DNA of 6,581 nt, from positions 1 to 6,581 of the forward strand of contig JAFWXB010000226.1 in the NCBI GenBank assembly GCA_017523185.1. Direction: 5' to 3'. The notes below the pieces were generated by a model that worked only from the letters and a program-made list of their open reading frames with translations, did no database searches and was not told where the DNA came from. This DNA is from Lachnospiraceae bacterium. GTDB lineage: Bacteria > Bacillota_A > Clostridia > Lachnospirales > Lachnospiraceae. Below are positions 5,939 to 6,581 of this stretch, piece after piece. How positions within the stretch are numbered: the first letter of the stretch is position 1; each line of letters begins with the position of its first letter. The position numbers and the translations under genes were made by a program.

Positions 5939-6581
5939 ATGAAAAAAGGCAGTAAACATTATAGAAAAGATGTCATTATGATGCGTGCCATTGTAGGTGT
6001 TGCATGTGTTGTTATTTTAGCATTAATTATTTCAATGACAAAAGGAACATCAGATTCGGATAATACAGATAAAAAGAAACCAAACAATTCCGAAAACAAA
6101 AATACAGAGCAATTATATAATGAACAAAGTACCGATTCTGAATTAGAAATAGAAATTGATAGTGAATTTGATAATCCGGTTGAAGCAACATATGTGAAAA
6201 CAACTTCTAAAGTAAATCTTCGTAAAGAACCAAATACAACGTGTGAAATTATTGTAGAATTACCAATTGATGTAAAAGCAGAGTTATTAGAAGAAGCAAA
6301 TGGCTGGTATAAAGTGTCTTATGAAGGACAAGAAGGCTATATTAGTAAAGAATATGCAAAAATCGTAAATATTGAATCAGAAAGTGAAAGCGAATCTGAA
6401 TCTCAAAGTTCTGAAAAAACATATGTAAAAACGACATCTGCTAATGTAAGACTTCGTAGAGAAGCAAATACAACTTGTGAAGTTATGATGATATTGGAAA
6501 ATGGAGTACAAGTAGAGTTAGTAGAAGAATTACAGGAATGGTACAAAGTATCTCATCAGGAACAAGTAGGATATATTAGTA
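5939..6581 (+). CDS. Membrane-anchored protein with two bacterial SH3 (SH3b) domains (3' end missing)
   Basis: The frame opens with ATG at 5939, after AGGAAGG at 5928-5934, and stays open for 214 full codons to the window edge. The N-terminus is basic (residues 1-16 hold five Lys and two Arg), then a hydrophobic segment at 17-33 forms one membrane span or uncleaved signal anchor, placing the rest outside the cell. A polar, charged linker (about 34-83) follows. Two SH3b domains come next: 84-142, with TTSKVNLRKEPN, NGWYKVS and EGYIS, and 161 onwards, with TTSANVRLRREAN, EWYKVS and VGYIS. Between them is a Glu-Ser stretch (146-155). SH3b domains usually bind cell-wall peptides or glycans, often beside NlpC/P60 or amidase domains, but no catalytic domain is visible in the part present. 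Each repeat carries one Cys (102 and 180), unusual for an exported clostridial protein. The gene has its own likely promoter and need not be related to the hyd genes. Wall binding is inference; the exact role is unknown. Confidence 0.85.
   Translation, partial: MKKGSKHYRKDVIMMRAIVGVACVVILALIISMTKGTSDSDNTDKKKPNNSENKNTEQLYNEQSTDSELEIEIDSEFDNPVEATYVKTTSKVNLRKEPNTTCEIIVELPIDVKAELLEEANGWYKVSYEGQEGYISKEYAKIVNIESESESESESQSSEKTYVKTTSANVRLRREANTTCEVMMILENGVQVELVEELQEWYKVSHQEQVGYIS
6188..6581 (+). repeat. Tandem intragenic duplication encoding the two SH3b units
   Basis: Unit 1 (6188-6346) and unit 2 (6419 to the edge) start 231 bases apart and encode clearly homologous segments. Both begin TYVKTTS, share NTTCE in the middle and close with WYKVS and GYIS. 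Unit 2 has one extra residue near its start. Stretches of the DNA itself are still nearly identical, such as the bases encoding TYVKT and NTTC, which points to an internal duplication and not to two separately acquired domains. Unit 2 is cut by the window edge and further units may follow. Confidence 0.8.

Noticed and set aside
1..6581. Search by eye for tRNA or rRNA genes, CRISPR repeats, insertion sequences, phage genes or defence genes
   Set aside because: None was seen; apart from the intergenic region the window is filled by housekeeping and cell-surface genes of uniform base composition.

Overview
The window comes from a low-GC, strictly fermentative Firmicute, most likely a clostridium of the Lachnospiraceae or a close relative. 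The grounds are A/T-rich codon use throughout, Shine-Dalgarno-led genes with short gaps, a clostridial-type pyruvate kinase and a complete [FeFe]-hydrogenase maturation set. The family assignment is inference from gene content and sequence style; no rRNA or other taxonomic marker is present.

Layout, all on the + strand: (1) bases 1-371 are the 3' end of a gene ending in a phosphoacceptor receiver domain, probably a hybrid sensor histidine kinase; (2) pyk (pyruvate kinase), 399-1838; (3) hydE 1867-2916, hydG 2935-4353 and hydF 4364-5650, the three maturases that build the 2Fe part of the hydrogenase H-cluster; (4) a very A/T-rich 288-base intergenic region holding several inverted repeats and a candidate promoter; (5) from 5939 to the right edge, an incomplete gene for a membrane-anchored extracytoplasmic protein with two SH3b repeats. 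This last gene is open to the end of the window.

The gaps pyk-hydE (28 bases), hydE-hydG (18) and hydG-hydF (10) contain no visible terminator, so pyk-hydEGF reads as one transcription unit. A candidate extended -10 promoter overlaps the stop codon of the receiver gene just before pyk. Functionally, pyruvate kinase makes the pyruvate that pyruvate:ferredoxin oxidoreductase oxidises. The resulting reduced ferredoxin is re-oxidised by [FeFe]-hydrogenase, whose active site HydE, HydG and HydF assemble. The hydrogenase itself is not in this window.

I see no new type of system here. The points most worth a second look are two departures from consensus in HydF (a degenerate GTPase G4 motif, and Gln in place of the usual His beside the cluster cysteines), the pyk-hydEGF arrangement, the cluster of inverted repeats after hydF, and the duplicated SH3b protein with an exported Cys in each repeat.
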